Assembly (NCBI RefSeq): GCF_002287925.1 | Contig: NZ_CP016769.1 | Location: 372,001 to 436,000, forward strand | Direction: 5' to 3' | Source of the DNA: Candidatus Planktophila lacus | GTDB lineage: Bacteria > Actinomycetota > Actinomycetes > Nanopelagicales > Nanopelagicaceae | Length of the DNA: 64,000 nt | Part shown: positions 1 through 9,934 of the stretch, one piece after another | How the letters are laid out: each line of letters starts with the position of its first letter | Position numbering within the stretch: position 1 is the first letter of the stretch | Notes under the pieces: model-generated | The model's input: the letters and a program-made list of their open reading frames with translations, nothing else | Database searches by the model: none | Told to the model about the DNA's origin: nothing | Program-made: the position numbers and the translations under genes

Positions 1-2
1 TG

Positions 3-869
3 ATTCCTGGTGTGGCTGTTCGCCTTGATGACCGTGAAGAAATTTGGAACGCGATAGTTGTGGGCTTGCGTGACTACGTTGAGAAGAATGGTTTCCGTAG
101 CGTTGTCGTTGGTTTATCGGGCGGTATTGATTCGGCGTTAGTTGCAGCCTTGGCTGTCGATGCACTTGGTGCCAAGCGAGTAAATGGCGTTGCGATGCCA
201 AGTAAATACTCATCCGAACATTCAATCTCTGATGCCCAAGCTTTCGCCGATGCCACCGGTATTCACTTCCGCACCGTGCCAATTGCGCCGATGGTTGATG
301 CCTATATGAATAACCTGGTTTTAAAGGGCGTTGCTGAAGAAAATCTGCAGGCCCGTGTTCGCGGAACAACGCTGATGGGGATCTCAAATCAAGAAGGTCA
401 TTTAGTTTTAGCAACCGGCAATAAATCAGAGCTCGCCGTTGGTTACTCAACGCTTTATGGTGATGCCGTGGGCGGCTTTGCCCCAATTAAAGATATTTAC
501 AAGACCGATGTCTGGGCGTTATCTCGTTGGCGCAATGAAATCGCGCGCGCCCGCGGTGAGGCCGAGCCAATTCCGGTTAACTCAATTGAAAAAGAGCCAA
601 GTGCAGAGCTTCGCCCTGGCCAAAAAGATACTGACTCACTTCCTGATTACTTATTGCTAGATCGCGTCTTAACGGCATACGTAGATGATGATCAAGGCTC
701 AGCGGCGTTGATTGCGGCAGGCTTTGATGAGGCTTTGGTTCGTCGCGTAATTGCGATGGTCGATAAGGCCGAATACAAGCGCCGCCAATATCCACCTGGG
801 CCAAAGGTTTCTAAGCGAGCGTTTGGAAAGGATCGCAGACTTCCAATGACTTCGCGCTGGGCTGAATAA
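3..869 (+). CDS. nadE: NAD+ synthetase, C-terminal part (5' truncated by window edge)
   Basis: Catalyses ATP-dependent amidation of deamido-NAD to NAD+, the last step of NAD synthesis, in the cytoplasm. The visible protein is the synthetase domain. It has a PP-loop SGGIDSA about 35 residues into the visible part, an ATGNKSE segment with the following YSTLYGD for substrate binding, and the C-terminal YKRRQYPPGPK segment. The frame is open to the left edge, reading I-P-G before a GTG at position 12, so this GTG is probably internal. The missing upstream part is likely a nitrilase-type glutaminase domain, as in glutamine-dependent actinobacterial enzymes, but that is inference. The next gene, glnA, follows after a short gap. 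Confidence 0.95.
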   Translation: MPGVAVRLDDREEIWNAIVVGLRDYVEKNGFRSVVVGLSGGIDSALVAALAVDALGAKRVNGVAMPSKYSSEHSISDAQAFADATGIHFRTVPIAPMVDAYMNNLVLKGVAEENLQARVRGTTLMGISNQEGHLVLATGNKSELAVGYSTLYGDAVGGFAPIKDIYKTDVWALSRWRNEIARARGEAEPIPVNSIEKEPSAELRPGQKDTDSLPDYLLLDRVLTAYVDDDQGSAALIAAGFDEALVRRVIAMVDKAEYKRRQYPPGPKVSKRAFGKDRRLPMTSRWAE

Positions 870-948
870 GGGCCACGTAACACAGCCGTAACTTTGACTT
901 GGCAAGATCTGGGGTATGACTTCCCACGATTCACATCCTGATTCACAG

Positions 949-2241
949 ATGAGCAAGCAACAAGAGTTCGTGCTTCGCACTATCGAAGAACGCAATATTC
1001 GTTTTATCCGTTTGTGGTTTACCGATGTCTTGGGATATTTAAAGTCTGTTGCAATTGCACCTGCTGAGTTAGTTAACGCCTTCGAAGAAGGAATCGGTTT
1101 CGATGGTTCAGCGATTGAAGGCTTTGCCCGTGTTACCGAATCAGATATGTTGGCAAAACCTGATCCTGCAACATTTTCGATCTTGCCATGGCGCACTGAA
1201 GCCCCAGGTGCAGCACGTATGTTCTGTGATATCACCATGCCCGATGGTTCACCTTCACATGCTGATCCACGCAACGTACTTCGTCGCACTTTAAACAAGG
1301 CAGCCCAAATGGGTTACACCTGTTACACACATCCCGAAATTGAATTCTTCCTGTTTAAAAATTCACCAGTAAAAGGCGAACAACCAGTACCGGTTGATCA
1401 AGGTGGATATTTCGATCACACACCAGCTGTTGTGGGACATGACTTCCGTCGCCAAGCGATCACTATGTTGGAGGCGATGGGAATCTCTGTCGAATTTAGC
1501 CACCATGAAGGCGCGCCAGGCCAACAGGAGATCGATCTACGTTATGCCGATGCTTTAAGCACCGCGGATAACATCATGACTTTCCGCCACGTGATTAAAG
1601 AAGTTGCACTTGAACAAGGTTTCTACGCATCTTTTATGCCTAAGCCATTTACCGAGCATCCAGGCAGCGGAATGCACACCCACGTCTCGCTCTTTGAAGG
1701 CGAGAAGAATGCTTTCTACGATGCATCAGCCGAATTTAATTTATCTAAAGTTGCCCGCTCATTTATCGCCGGCATCTTGAAGCATTCATCTGAAATCACT
1801 GCAGTAACAAATCAATGGGTGAACTCATATAAGCGCCTGCAAGGTGGGGGAGAAGCGCCTTCACTGATTTCTTGGGGACATAACGATCGCAGCTCGCTAG
1901 TGCGTATCCCGATGTATAAACCAAATAAAGAGAATTCAACTCGTATCGAATTTCGTTCTCCTGATTCTGCATGCAATCCATATCTGGCATACGCGGTGAT
2001 GTTGGCTGCTGGCTTAAAGGGAATAGAAGAGAAGTACGAGCTGGTCGATAACGCCAACCCCGAATCACTGCCGGCTAACTTAAATGAAGCAATTGGGGTT
2101 ATGGAGAAGAGCGCACTGGTTCGTGAGACTTTGGGCGAGCATGTCTTTGAATATGTACTGCGCAATAAGCGCGCCGAATGGCAGGACTATCGCCGCCAGG
2201 TCAGCGCTTACGAGTTAGACCGTTATTTACCTGTCCTTTAA
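949..2241 (+). CDS. glnA: Glutamine synthetase, GlnA2 type
   Basis: Condenses glutamate and ammonia with ATP to glutamine. The product aligns from its first residues with actinobacterial GlnA2: EFVLRTIEER, then RLWFTDVLG, the GIGFDGSAIEGF flap region, PEIEFF metal ligands, a GMHTHVSL segment, and the RIEFRSPD region. The start is uncertain. ATG 949 (MSKQQEFV) fits the family N-terminus, while ATG 916 would add 11 residues. Neither has a good Shine-Dalgarno. A TTGACT at 894-899 with TATGAC at 915-920 could be a promoter, which would favour 949. The C-terminal region reads NPESLPANLNEA where adenylylated enzymes carry an NLYDLP tyrosine, so control by adenylylation is unlikely. The heliorhodopsin gene follows 36 bp downstream on the same strand, a pairing with reported functional meaning. 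Confidence 0.95.
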   Translation: MSKQQEFVLRTIEERNIRFIRLWFTDVLGYLKSVAIAPAELVNAFEEGIGFDGSAIEGFARVTESDMLAKPDPATFSILPWRTEAPGAARMFCDITMPDGSPSHADPRNVLRRTLNKAAQMGYTCYTHPEIEFFLFKNSPVKGEQPVPVDQGGYFDHTPAVVGHDFRRQAITMLEAMGISVEFSHHEGAPGQQEIDLRYADALSTADNIMTFRHVIKEVALEQGFYASFMPKPFTEHPGSGMHTHVSLFEGEKNAFYDASAEFNLSKVARSFIAGILKHSSEITAVTNQWVNSYKRLQGGGEAPSLISWGHNDRSSLVRIPMYKPNKENSTRIEFRSPDSACNPYLAYAVMLAAGLKGIEEKYELVDNANPESLPANLNEAIGVMEKSALVRETLGEHVFEYVLRNKRAEWQDYRRQVSAYELDRYLPVL

Positions 2242-2250
2242 CGCCTAATT

Positions 2251-2271
2251 AGCCCTAAGGGCTGTTACTTT
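2251..2271 (+). promoter_or_regulatory. Putative heliorhodopsin promoter with palindrome
   Basis: TACTTT at 2266-2271 lies 6 nt before the ATG at 2278, the spacing expected for a -10 box of a leaderless mRNA. There is no Shine-Dalgarno. A near-perfect palindrome, AGCCCTAAGGGCT (2251-2263), sits just upstream, where a repressor would block polymerase. It could instead be a small hairpin after glnA. No convincing -35 is visible. Confidence 0.4.
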
Positions 2272-2277
2272 ATTGGC

Positions 2278-3042
2278 ATGGCTAAAGAGATAACAGATAA
2301 CGGTTTACGTCGCATCAATTTATTTGCTGGCGTTCTTCACCTCGCGCAGATGGTGGCAGTACTTGCTCTCGCATCAGATTTCACGCTTCCAATCACTGCG
2401 CGATACATGTCTGGTCCACCTGGAAGCACCTACGGAGACCTAATCGTCTTATGGGATGCACCACTTGCAATTGGTGTTGCAGTGTTCTTGGGATTGTCTG
2501 CTCTCGCCCACTTTATTGTCATTAGCCCGAAGTTCTTTCCGCGGTATATAGCAGGACTTGCAGCGCACCGAAACTTCTTCCGTTGGGTTGAATATTCAAT
2601 TAGCTCTTCAGTAATGATCGTTCTGATCGCACAAGTAACTGGAATTTCAGAGGTAACAGCGCTTATCTCTATCTTCGGTGTTAACGCTTCGATGATTCTC
2701 TTTGGTTGGTTGCAAGAGAAATATGAAGAGCCTGGCAGCGGTGGATGGGTTCCATTTATCTTCGGTTGCATCACCGGCATCGTTCCTTGGCTAGCACTCG
2801 TCTTCTATGTCTTTGCTATCGGTGGGGCTGGCGAGAATAAGGCGCCAACCTTCGTCTACTTCATCGTCTTCACCATCTTCGTTCTATTCAACTCCTTCGC
2901 ACTTGTTCAATTTGTTCAATATAAGAAGATCGGCAAATGGTCGGATTATCTTCGCGGAGAGCGCACCTACATCACGCTTTCACTAGTTGCTAAATCACTC
3001 CTTGCGTGGCAGATCTTCGCCAATACACTTATCCCCGTATAG
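2278..3042 (+). CDS. Heliorhodopsin
   Basis: A seven-helix retinal protein of the heliorhodopsin family, which is inverted in the membrane relative to type-1 rhodopsins and is thought to sense light rather than pump ions. The 254-residue length is typical. Family landmarks are visible: RWVEYS with the counter-ion Glu105 in helix C, HLAQ with His21 in helix A, ALAHFI with His78 in helix B, GVNASMILFGWLQEKY, and the helix-G motif SLVAKSLLAWQ with the retinal lysine Lys239. It closely resembles the founding actinobacterial protein 48C12. It follows glnA by 36 bp and precedes an oxidoreductase by 30 bp, so it may be cotranscribed with glnA or use its own leaderless promoter. Retinal would come from the Blh enzyme encoded at 44.1 kb. 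Confidence 0.96.
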   Translation: MAKEITDNGLRRINLFAGVLHLAQMVAVLALASDFTLPITARYMSGPPGSTYGDLIVLWDAPLAIGVAVFLGLSALAHFIVISPKFFPRYIAGLAAHRNFFRWVEYSISSSVMIVLIAQVTGISEVTALISIFGVNASMILFGWLQEKYEEPGSGGWVPFIFGCITGIVPWLALVFYVFAIGGAGENKAPTFVYFIVFTIFVLFNSFALVQFVQYKKIGKWSDYLRGERTYITLSLVAKSLLAWQIFANTLIPV

Positions 3043-3072
3043 AGATTTAATTAAAATTTTATTGGAGGATAC

Positions 3073-4026
3073 GTGTCACTACGTTGGGGTTATCTAGGAG
3101 CAGGTGGAATTGCTGACATCATCGCGACAGATTTTGGCCATGCTGGTTTAAAGATCCAAGCAGTTGCAACGCGCGATATGGCGCGCACCAACGCCTTCGC
3201 CGATAAGTTCAATATCCCAAACCGCCATCCAGATTACGCATCTCTGGTTGCAGATCCTGAAGTCGATGTTATTTATATTTCTACCGTTCAGACCTTGCAC
3301 CGCGATCATGCGCTCTTAGCAATCGAAGCCGGCAAGCATGTCTTGCTAGAAAAACCTTTCACCATGAACGCTGCAGATGCTCATGAAATCTACGCAGCAG
3401 CTAAGCGCAAAAATGTCTTTGTCATGGAGGCGATGTGGACTCGTTTCTTGCCAACTATGACTGCAGTATTTGCCGCGATTAACGCAGGAGAAATTGGCAC
3501 ACCACACTTTGTCTATGCCGATCACAGCCAGTATCTGCCAATCGAAAGAGCACCGCGTCTTTGGAATCGCGAACAAGGTGGCGGTGCGCATTACGATCTC
3601 GGAATTTATCCAATGCATATGGCAATTCGCACCTTAGGTTTCCCAGATTCAGTTAGCGGAAAATCGATCATGACTGACACCGGGGTTGACTCTGCAACGG
3701 CTGCTGTATTGCAATACAACAACGGCAGCCTGGCGCTGATTAACTCTTGCATGACAATGGCAGGCACACTCACCGCGGCAATTCACGGCGATAAAGGTCG
3801 CATTGAAATTGATGGTTGGTTCTTCGAACAGACCACATTTAGCATCTTCGATAATAAGCATCAGCTAGTGCGCACTTATGAAGAGAAAATTGCGGGACGC
3901 GGAATGCAATATCAAGCAATTCACGTTGAAGAGTGCATCGCTAAAGGGCTAACTGAAAGTCCAATTCTTAGCCTTGCTGAAACTGTAAAAATTATGGAAG
4001 TTATGGAGCAGGTTCACGTCTTTTAA
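3073..4026 (+). CDS. Gfo/Idh/MocA family NAD(P)-dependent oxidoreductase
   Basis: Probably oxidises or reduces a sugar, polyol or diol using NAD(P). The N-terminal Rossmann fold shows GAGGIA at residues 9-14. EKP at 93-95 carries the conserved lysine. The EAMWTRFLP and GGGAHYDLGIYP segments belong to the glucose-fructose oxidoreductase / dihydrodiol dehydrogenase branch. The GTG start is fixed by GGAGG at 3064-3068, four bases upstream. Length (317 aa) is normal. It may form one transcript with the heliorhodopsin gene. The substrate is unknown, and nothing in the sequence links it chemically to rhodopsin function. Three other members of this family occur in the window. Confidence 0.88.
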   Translation: MSLRWGYLGAGGIADIIATDFGHAGLKIQAVATRDMARTNAFADKFNIPNRHPDYASLVADPEVDVIYISTVQTLHRDHALLAIEAGKHVLLEKPFTMNAADAHEIYAAAKRKNVFVMEAMWTRFLPTMTAVFAAINAGEIGTPHFVYADHSQYLPIERAPRLWNREQGGGAHYDLGIYPMHMAIRTLGFPDSVSGKSIMTDTGVDSATAAVLQYNNGSLALINSCMTMAGTLTAAIHGDKGRIEIDGWFFEQTTFSIFDNKHQLVRTYEEKIAGRGMQYQAIHVEECIAKGLTESPILSLAETVKIMEVMEQVHVF

Positions 4027-4033
4027 GCCTGGC

Positions 4034-4063
4034 TTGCCCGTATCTGACTAATCGCGTTACTAT
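4034..4063 (+). promoter_or_regulatory. Promoter of leuA leader transcript
   Basis: TTGCCC (4034-4039), an 18-bp spacer and TACTAT (4058-4063) form a good -35/-10 pair. The -10 box ends 6 nt before the leader-peptide ATG at 4070, so transcription probably starts at or next to that ATG. The leader peptide would then be translated from a leaderless mRNA. Confidence 0.6.
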
Positions 4064-4069
4064 TTATAC

Positions 4070-4117
4070 ATGACACTTCGCAGCCTCCTCCTTCGCTGCC
4101 GTGGCGGGGCCAAGTAA
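4070..4117 (+). CDS. leuL: leuA leader peptide (Leu-rich, 15 aa)
   Basis: A 15-codon reading frame, MTLRSLLLRCRGGAK, starting at ATG 4070 and ending with TAA at 4115-4117, lies 71 bp upstream of leuA. It holds three adjacent leucine codons (CTC CTC CTT) plus CTT at codon 3. This is the pattern of actinobacterial leucine attenuator peptides: ribosome stalling when charged tRNA-Leu is scarce alters folding of the downstream RNA. The downstream inverted repeats and matching promoter support it. The gene name is used by analogy. Confidence 0.72.
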   Translation: MTLRSLLLRCRGGAK

Positions 4118-4168
4118 CCGGTCCCCTCGCCGCGGGGTTTGTCGCACCGGTAAAACCCGACAAAACCC
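4103..4168 (+). promoter_or_regulatory. Leucine attenuator: competing RNA hairpins before leuA
   Basis: Several mutually exclusive pairings are visible. The end of the leader ORF (GGCGGGGCC, 4103-4111) can pair with 4120-4130. CCCC 4123-4126 can pair with GGGG 4134-4137. GGGTTTGTCG 4135-4144 can pair with CGACAAAACCC 4158-4168. The last hairpin ends 8 nt before the leuA ribosome site AGGAG (4177-4181). No run of T follows, so the switch may act on translation or through a non-canonical terminator. The folding is by eye only. Confidence 0.5.
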
Positions 4169-4185
4169 AAAAAATTAGGAGTTAA

Positions 4186-5916
<1,731 letters not shown>

Positions 5917-5930
5917 CTACCTTTACCTTC

Positions 5931-6662
5931 GTGAGCCTTTATCGTGACGAAGCAATTATTTTGCGCACCCAGAAGTTGGGTGAAGCAGATCGCATCATCA
6001 CGCTCTTAACTCGCGAACATGGTCGCGTTCGTGGCGTTGCCAAAGGCGTTCGCCGCACCATGTCTAAATTCGGAGCGCGCCTTGAACCCGGTAGCCATGT
6101 AGATATCCAACTTCATAAAGGGCGCACCTTCGACACGATCACCCAAGTTGAAGCGATCAATAATTACGGTGAAGCGCTAACTGATGATTACCAGCGCTGG
6201 ACAATCGCATCAGCGATTCTGGAAACGGCGGAACGTTTTACTTCGCAGGAATACGAACCAGCGTTGCAGGAATTTCAATTAGTTGTTGGTGGCATGAAGG
6301 CGCTAGCCGAAAATCGTTATGACGCATCGCTTATCTTGGATGCATTCTTACTGCGCTCACTTGCTATCGGTGGCTATGCGCCATCGACTACCAATTGTTC
6401 GCGCTGCGAAAAACCCGGACCACATCGTTACTTCTCGCTAGTTGGTGGGGGATCTGTATGTATGGAATGTCGCCCATCGGCATCGGCAACTCCCGCCCCT
6501 GAAACCCTGCAATTACTCGGCGCTCTTTTGAGTAGTGATTGGGATGTTGCGCAAGCAAGTGAACCGCGACATCGCCGCGAGGCTAGTGGTTTAGTCATTG
6601 CTTACTTACAATGGCATCTCGAACGTGGCCTACGAAGCCTGCCGATCGTGGAGAGAGTTTAA
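5931..6662 (+). CDS. recO: DNA repair protein RecO
   Basis: Recombination mediator that works with RecF/RecR to load RecA on gapped DNA. It has the N-terminal OB-fold (MSLYRDEAIILRTQKLGEADRI region) and a zinc site formed by CSRCEKPG and CMEC around residues 160-185. At 243 aa the length is normal. The GTG start is chosen from the conserved MSLYRDEA N-terminus. A TACCTT lies 7 nt upstream, so it might also be transcribed on its own. uppS begins 3 bp after the stop, the usual actinobacterial recO-uppS pair. Confidence 0.95.
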   Translation: MSLYRDEAIILRTQKLGEADRIITLLTREHGRVRGVAKGVRRTMSKFGARLEPGSHVDIQLHKGRTFDTITQVEAINNYGEALTDDYQRWTIASAILETAERFTSQEYEPALQEFQLVVGGMKALAENRYDASLILDAFLLRSLAIGGYAPSTTNCSRCEKPGPHRYFSLVGGGSVCMECRPSASATPAPETLQLLGALLSSDWDVAQASEPRHRREASGLVIAYLQWHLERGLRSLPIVERV

Positions 6663-6665
6663 GAG

Positions 6666-7376
6666 TTGAGTAAAAAGATCGAGATCCCAGAACACATCGC
6701 AATTGTGATGGATGGCAATGGCCGTTGGGCAAAAGATCGCGGACTTGCGCGCACCGCAGGACATGAAGCAGGCGAGAAAGTTCTATTTGATTTAGTCGAA
6801 GCAGCAATTGGTTTTGGCGTGAAAGAGTTAAGCGCGTATGCCTTTTCCACCGAAAACTGGAAGCGCACCCCTGAAGAAGTTAAGTTCTTGATGGGCTATA
6901 GCCGCGATGTACTGCGCCGGCGCCGTGATCGTTTAAATGAGATGGGTGTAAAGATCCAATGGATTGGTCGCCCGCAGCGTTTATGGAAATCAGTTATCTC
7001 TGAGCTAGAAGAGGCGCAGGAGTTAACAAGGAAGAACAAGACCTTAACTTTAAATATGTGCGTGAACTATGGGGGACGCTCTGAACTCGTTGATGCCACA
7101 ACTGCACTGGCGCGCGATGTAAAGCGCGGCAAGTTAAAGCCCGATGCGATTACTGAAAAGACGATTGAGAAATATCTTTACTCACCGAAGATGCGCGATG
7201 TTGATTTGTTCTTACGTTCATCAGGGGAGCAGCGCACCAGCAACTTCTTACCGTGGCAATCGGTCTATGCCGAATTCGTCTTTATGGATGTCTTATGGCC
7301 GGATATGACGCCAAAGCAATTATGGAAAGCTATTGAGATTTATTCGGAGCGAGATAGAAGATTCGGAAAAGCGTAG
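6666..7376 (+). CDS. uppS: Isoprenyl transferase (polyprenyl diphosphate synthase)
   Basis: Cis-prenyltransferase that builds the long-chain polyprenyl diphosphate used as lipid carrier for cell wall synthesis. [13 protein letters not shown] near residues 10-22 contains the catalytic Asp. The [10 protein letters not shown] segment and the C-terminal [19 protein letters not shown] are diagnostic. The start is TTG, 3 bp behind recO, so translation is probably coupled. Chain length of the product (C50 or C55) cannot be read from sequence. The gene converges on the ZIP transporter across a strong hairpin. Confidence 0.96.
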   Translation: MSKKIEIPEHIAIVMDGNGRWAKDRGLARTAGHEAGEKVLFDLVEAAIGFGVKELSAYAFSTENWKRTPEEVKFLMGYSRDVLRRRRDRLNEMGVKIQWIGRPQRLWKSVISELEEAQELTRKNKTLTLNMCVNYGGRSELVDATTALARDVKRGKLKPDAITEKTIEKYLYSPKMRDVDLFLRSSGEQRTSNFLPWQSVYAEFVFMDVLWPDMTPKQLWKAIEIYSERDRRFGKA

Positions 7377-7399
7377 CGATTTCCGAATTGATTGAAATG

Positions 7400-7420
7400 T
7401 GGGAAGGCTTGACCTTCCCA
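7400..7420. terminator. Hairpin between convergent uppS and ZIP genes
   Basis: TGGGAAGG (7400-7407) and CCTTCCCA (7413-7420) form a perfect 8-bp stem with a 5-nt loop, midway between two converging genes. There is no T tract on either side, so it is either a non-canonical bidirectional terminator or an mRNA 3'-end stabiliser. An outer pair, TTTCCG 7380-7385 with CGGAAA 7434-7439, could extend it. Confidence 0.5.
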
Positions 7421-7446
7421 ACAGTGGAGATTGCGGAAAAGCGCAA

Positions 7447-8184
7447 CTACTCAATACTGGAGACGACGCCCCACATGATTACTACGCCAAGAAGTGTGGC
7501 AAAGAATGTCCATCGCGATGAATGGCGAGAGTGCGCTTCCGGCAAGATGTGAGAAGTCGCAAGGTAGATAACAAAGCCAGAGAAGAGCGCCAAGTAAAGC
7601 GCAAGTAAAGAATCATTTAGTGCGAGATAAGAACCAACCGCTGCTCCACCGATACGCGCGACTGCGTCGAGTCCGAGTAGGCGCAAACTCTTCTTGGTCC
7701 AGTGGCCACTCTTCACAATTAGCGAAACAGTATTTAACCCATCGCTAAATGCGTGCACCATGATGGCAAGAAATACTGCGTAACCAAGTGAGTTGCTGAC
7801 TTTAAATGCAACACCTAAACCGATGCCATCGAGAAATACGTGGCCGCCCATTGCAACTGCACCGAGTGTTCCAGCGATGTTGTGGTGTTCGTGATCGTGA
7901 CCGTAATCCGATTCGGCCGGTTCGTGGCCGCCGAAGATTCCTTCAATAATATGTAGAGCCAAAAAGCCGACAAGTATTGCCACTGAAACTTGTGGAACAC
8001 CCAATATCGAATCGGTATTCATCTCAAAGACTTCAGGAAGTAGGTCAAAGCCAACTAAGCCGAGCAGAAGTCCGGCTGATAGTCCGAGGACTAAGTGGAA
8101 GCGGTCATTAGATTTGAGAGCAACATATCCGCCAAAAAAAGTCGCCAGTACGGTAATTGCCGCAAAGGCGATCGCCATGTTCAT
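7447..8184 (-). CDS. ZIP family metal (zinc) transporter
   Basis: Integral membrane importer of divalent metals, most likely Zn2+. At 245 aa it has about eight hydrophobic segments, a His-rich loop (GHDHEHH) at about residues 116-122, and metal-path motifs GGHVFLDGIGLG and VHAFSDGLNT. The ATG at 8184 is preferred because TATCCT lies exactly 6 nt upstream on this strand, as for a leaderless mRNA; ATG 8178 is also possible. It lies between uppS and glyS. Related actinobacteria often keep zinc-uptake regulation genes in that interval, so a zinc role fits, but it is inferred. Confidence 0.88.
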   Translation of the reverse strand: MNMAIAFAAITVLATFFGGYVALKSNDRFHLVLGLSAGLLLGLVGFDLLPEVFEMNTDSILGVPQVSVAILVGFLALHIIEGIFGGHEPAESDYGHDHEHHNIAGTLGAVAMGGHVFLDGIGLGVAFKVSNSLGYAVFLAIMVHAFSDGLNTVSLIVKSGHWTKKSLRLLGLDAVARIGGAAVGSYLALNDSLLALYLALFSGFVIYLATSHILPEAHSRHSSRWTFFATLLGVVIMWGVVSSIE

Positions 8185-8216
8185 GCGGAAAGGATATCGC
8201 TATTACTGTTATGCCT
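8185..8216. promoter_or_regulatory. Back-to-back leaderless promoters, ZIP and monooxygenase-fold genes
   Basis: The two divergent genes are separated by 26-32 bp. On the minus strand TATCCT (8191-8196) is 6 nt from the ZIP ATG. On the plus strand TACTGT (8204-8209) is 7 nt from ATG 8217. Each -35 region must then lie in or beside the other gene's start, so the promoters probably interfere with each other. Confidence 0.5.
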
Positions 8217-8492
8217 ATGATCGCTATTGCACGCTTTGAAGTACCCCTTGCTGAGAGCACAGCCTTTGCTGGTGAGATAAAAATCGCCTATGAAGCCCTT
8301 GCATCCTGTGCTGGATTTATTGATGGTGAGTTTGGGCAGAACCTTGATCAATCAACTTTATGGGCTCTTGTTACACGTTGGGAAAATGTTGGTAGTTATC
8401 GACGTGCGCTAAGCGCTATGCGTACAAAGTTGGAGGCGATTCCTTTACTTGCGCGCTCAATTGATGAACCAGGGGCCTACGAGATAAACTAA
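8217..8492 (+). CDS. Small antibiotic-biosynthesis-monooxygenase (ABM) fold protein
   Basis: A 91-residue protein with the dimeric alpha-beta barrel pattern: a first strand IAIARFEV, a central TLWALVTRWENVGSYRRAL, and a final helix. Members act on quinones or haem, or have unknown roles; the substrate cannot be told here. ATG 8217 is chosen for the TACTGT 7 nt upstream; ATG 8211 would add two residues. Longer readings starting inside the divergent ZIP gene are not credible. It precedes glyS by 59 bp. Confidence 0.65.
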   Translation: MIAIARFEVPLAESTAFAGEIKIAYEALASCAGFIDGEFGQNLDQSTLWALVTRWENVGSYRRALSAMRTKLEAIPLLARSIDEPGAYEIN

Positions 8493-8551
8493 GTCCACGA
8501 TAGCAACGCCCGTTGTGATTCGCCGACAGCCAGCCGGATGGAGTTCTTGAA

Positions 8552-9931
8552 ATGGCCGTAGATCGTTTAGAAAATATTGTCTCCCTCGCCAAGCGACGTG
8601 GATTTGTTTATCCCTCATCTGAAATTTACGGCGGACTTCGCGCCTCTTGGGATTACGGCCCGCTCGGCGTTGAACTTAAGAACAATGTAAAGCGCCAATG
8701 GTGGAAATCCATGGTGATGGGTCGCGAAGATGTTGTCGGCCTCGACTCATGTGTGATCTTGGCGCGCGAAGTTTGGGAAGCATCTGGACACGTTGCAACC
8801 TTTAGCGATCCGCTTACCGAATGCACTGCTTGTAATAAGCGTTACCGCGCAGACCATCTTGAAGAAGCATATGAAGCAAAGCATAAGAAGAAGCTTGAAT
8901 CACTTGCCGATATGAACTGCCCAGCTTGCGGAAATAAAGGCCAGTTCACAACTCCAAAGCAATTCTCAGGTCTGCTAAAAACTTTTCTTGGACCAGTTGA
9001 AGATGAATCAGGTCTTGCTTATCTGCGCCCAGAAACAGCGCAAGGAATCTTTATCAACTTTGACCAGGTAATGACGACATCACGTCGCAAGCCACCTTTT
9101 GGTATCGGCCAGATCGGTAAATCTTTCCGTAACGAAATTACCCCTGGAAACTTTATCTTCCGTACGCGCGAATTCGAGCAGATGGAGATGGAGTTCTTCG
9201 TAGTACCTGGAACCGATGAAGATTGGCACCAGTACTGGATCGATACTCGCCTGGCTTGGTACAAGGATCTGGGGATTAATCCAGATCGTCTGCGTATCTA
9301 CGATCACCCAAAAGAGAAGTTATCTCATTATTCAAAGCGCACAGCCGATATCGAATACAAGTTTGAATTTTCTGGCACTGAATGGGGCGAGCTTGAAGGT
9401 ATTGCTAACCGCACCGATTTCGATCTAAAGGCGCACTCTGCTGCATCAGGTAAGGATCTTTCTTACTTCGATCAAGAGAAGAACGAACGCTGGACACCAT
9501 ATGTAATCGAACCCGCAGCAGGTGTAGACCGCTGCGCACTTACATTCTTGATGGACGCCTTCACGGAAGATGAAGCGCCAAATGCCAAGGGCGAGATGGA
9601 AAAGCGTGCGGTACTTAAGCTCGATCACCGTTTAGCTCCAGTGAAGGCGGCGGTATTGCCACTTTCACGTAACGCCGATCTTTCGCCAAAGGCGCGCGAT
9701 CTCGCTACGCAATTGCGTAAGAACTGGAATATTGATTTTGATGATGCTGGTGCAATCGGTCGTCGCTACCGTCGCCAGGATGAAATCGGTACTCCATATT
9801 GCATCACCATCGACTTTGAGACACTTGATGATCAAGCTGTAACAATCCGCGATCGTGACACTATGGCGCAAGAGCGAATTGCTATTGATCAAGTAGAAGC
9901 TTGGCTTGCTCCTAAACTTTTGGGTTGCTAA
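8552..9931 (+). CDS. glyS: Glycyl-tRNA synthetase (single-chain type)
   Basis: Charges tRNA-Gly. A class II synthetase of the homodimeric (archaeal/eukaryotic-like) form used by actinobacteria, 459 aa. Visible features are the N-terminal [15 protein letters not shown] motif, the motif-2 region [25 protein letters not shown] (shown in part), and a cysteine-rich insert ([16 protein letters not shown]) around residues 90-130. The C-terminal anticodon-binding domain has the [19 protein letters not shown] element. Start ATG follows GGATGGAG with 8 nt spacing. dus begins 3 bp after the stop. Confidence 0.97.
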   Translation: MAVDRLENIVSLAKRRGFVYPSSEIYGGLRASWDYGPLGVELKNNVKRQWWKSMVMGREDVVGLDSCVILAREVWEASGHVATFSDPLTECTACNKRYRADHLEEAYEAKHKKKLESLADMNCPACGNKGQFTTPKQFSGLLKTFLGPVEDESGLAYLRPETAQGIFINFDQVMTTSRRKPPFGIGQIGKSFRNEITPGNFIFRTREFEQMEMEFFVVPGTDEDWHQYWIDTRLAWYKDLGINPDRLRIYDHPKEKLSHYSKRTADIEYKFEFSGTEWGELEGIANRTDFDLKAHSAASGKDLSYFDQEKNERWTPYVIEPAAGVDRCALTFLMDAFTEDEAPNAKGEMEKRAVLKLDHRLAPVKAAVLPLSRNADLSPKARDLATQLRKNWNIDFDDAGAIGRRYRRQDEIGTPYCITIDFETLDDQAVTIRDRDTMAQERIAIDQVEAWLAPKLLGC

Positions 9932-9934
9932 TTC

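Noticed and set aside
699-1298. 199-codon reading frame antisense to the nadE end and glnA start
   Set aside because: It lies opposite well-conserved coding sequence, has no recognisable motif, no promoter or ribosome site, and its amino acids look like a frame shadow.
2278-3042. Proton-pumping actinorhodopsin
   Set aside because: The sequence has heliorhodopsin motifs (RWVEYS, SLVAKSLLAWQ) and lacks the type-1 pump pattern of Asp residues in helix C and DxxxKxxF in helix G.
8157-8216. Longer start for the ABM-fold protein
   Set aside because: It would begin within the divergent ZIP gene and precede the first conserved strand; ATG 8217 or 8211 fits both family and promoter spacing.
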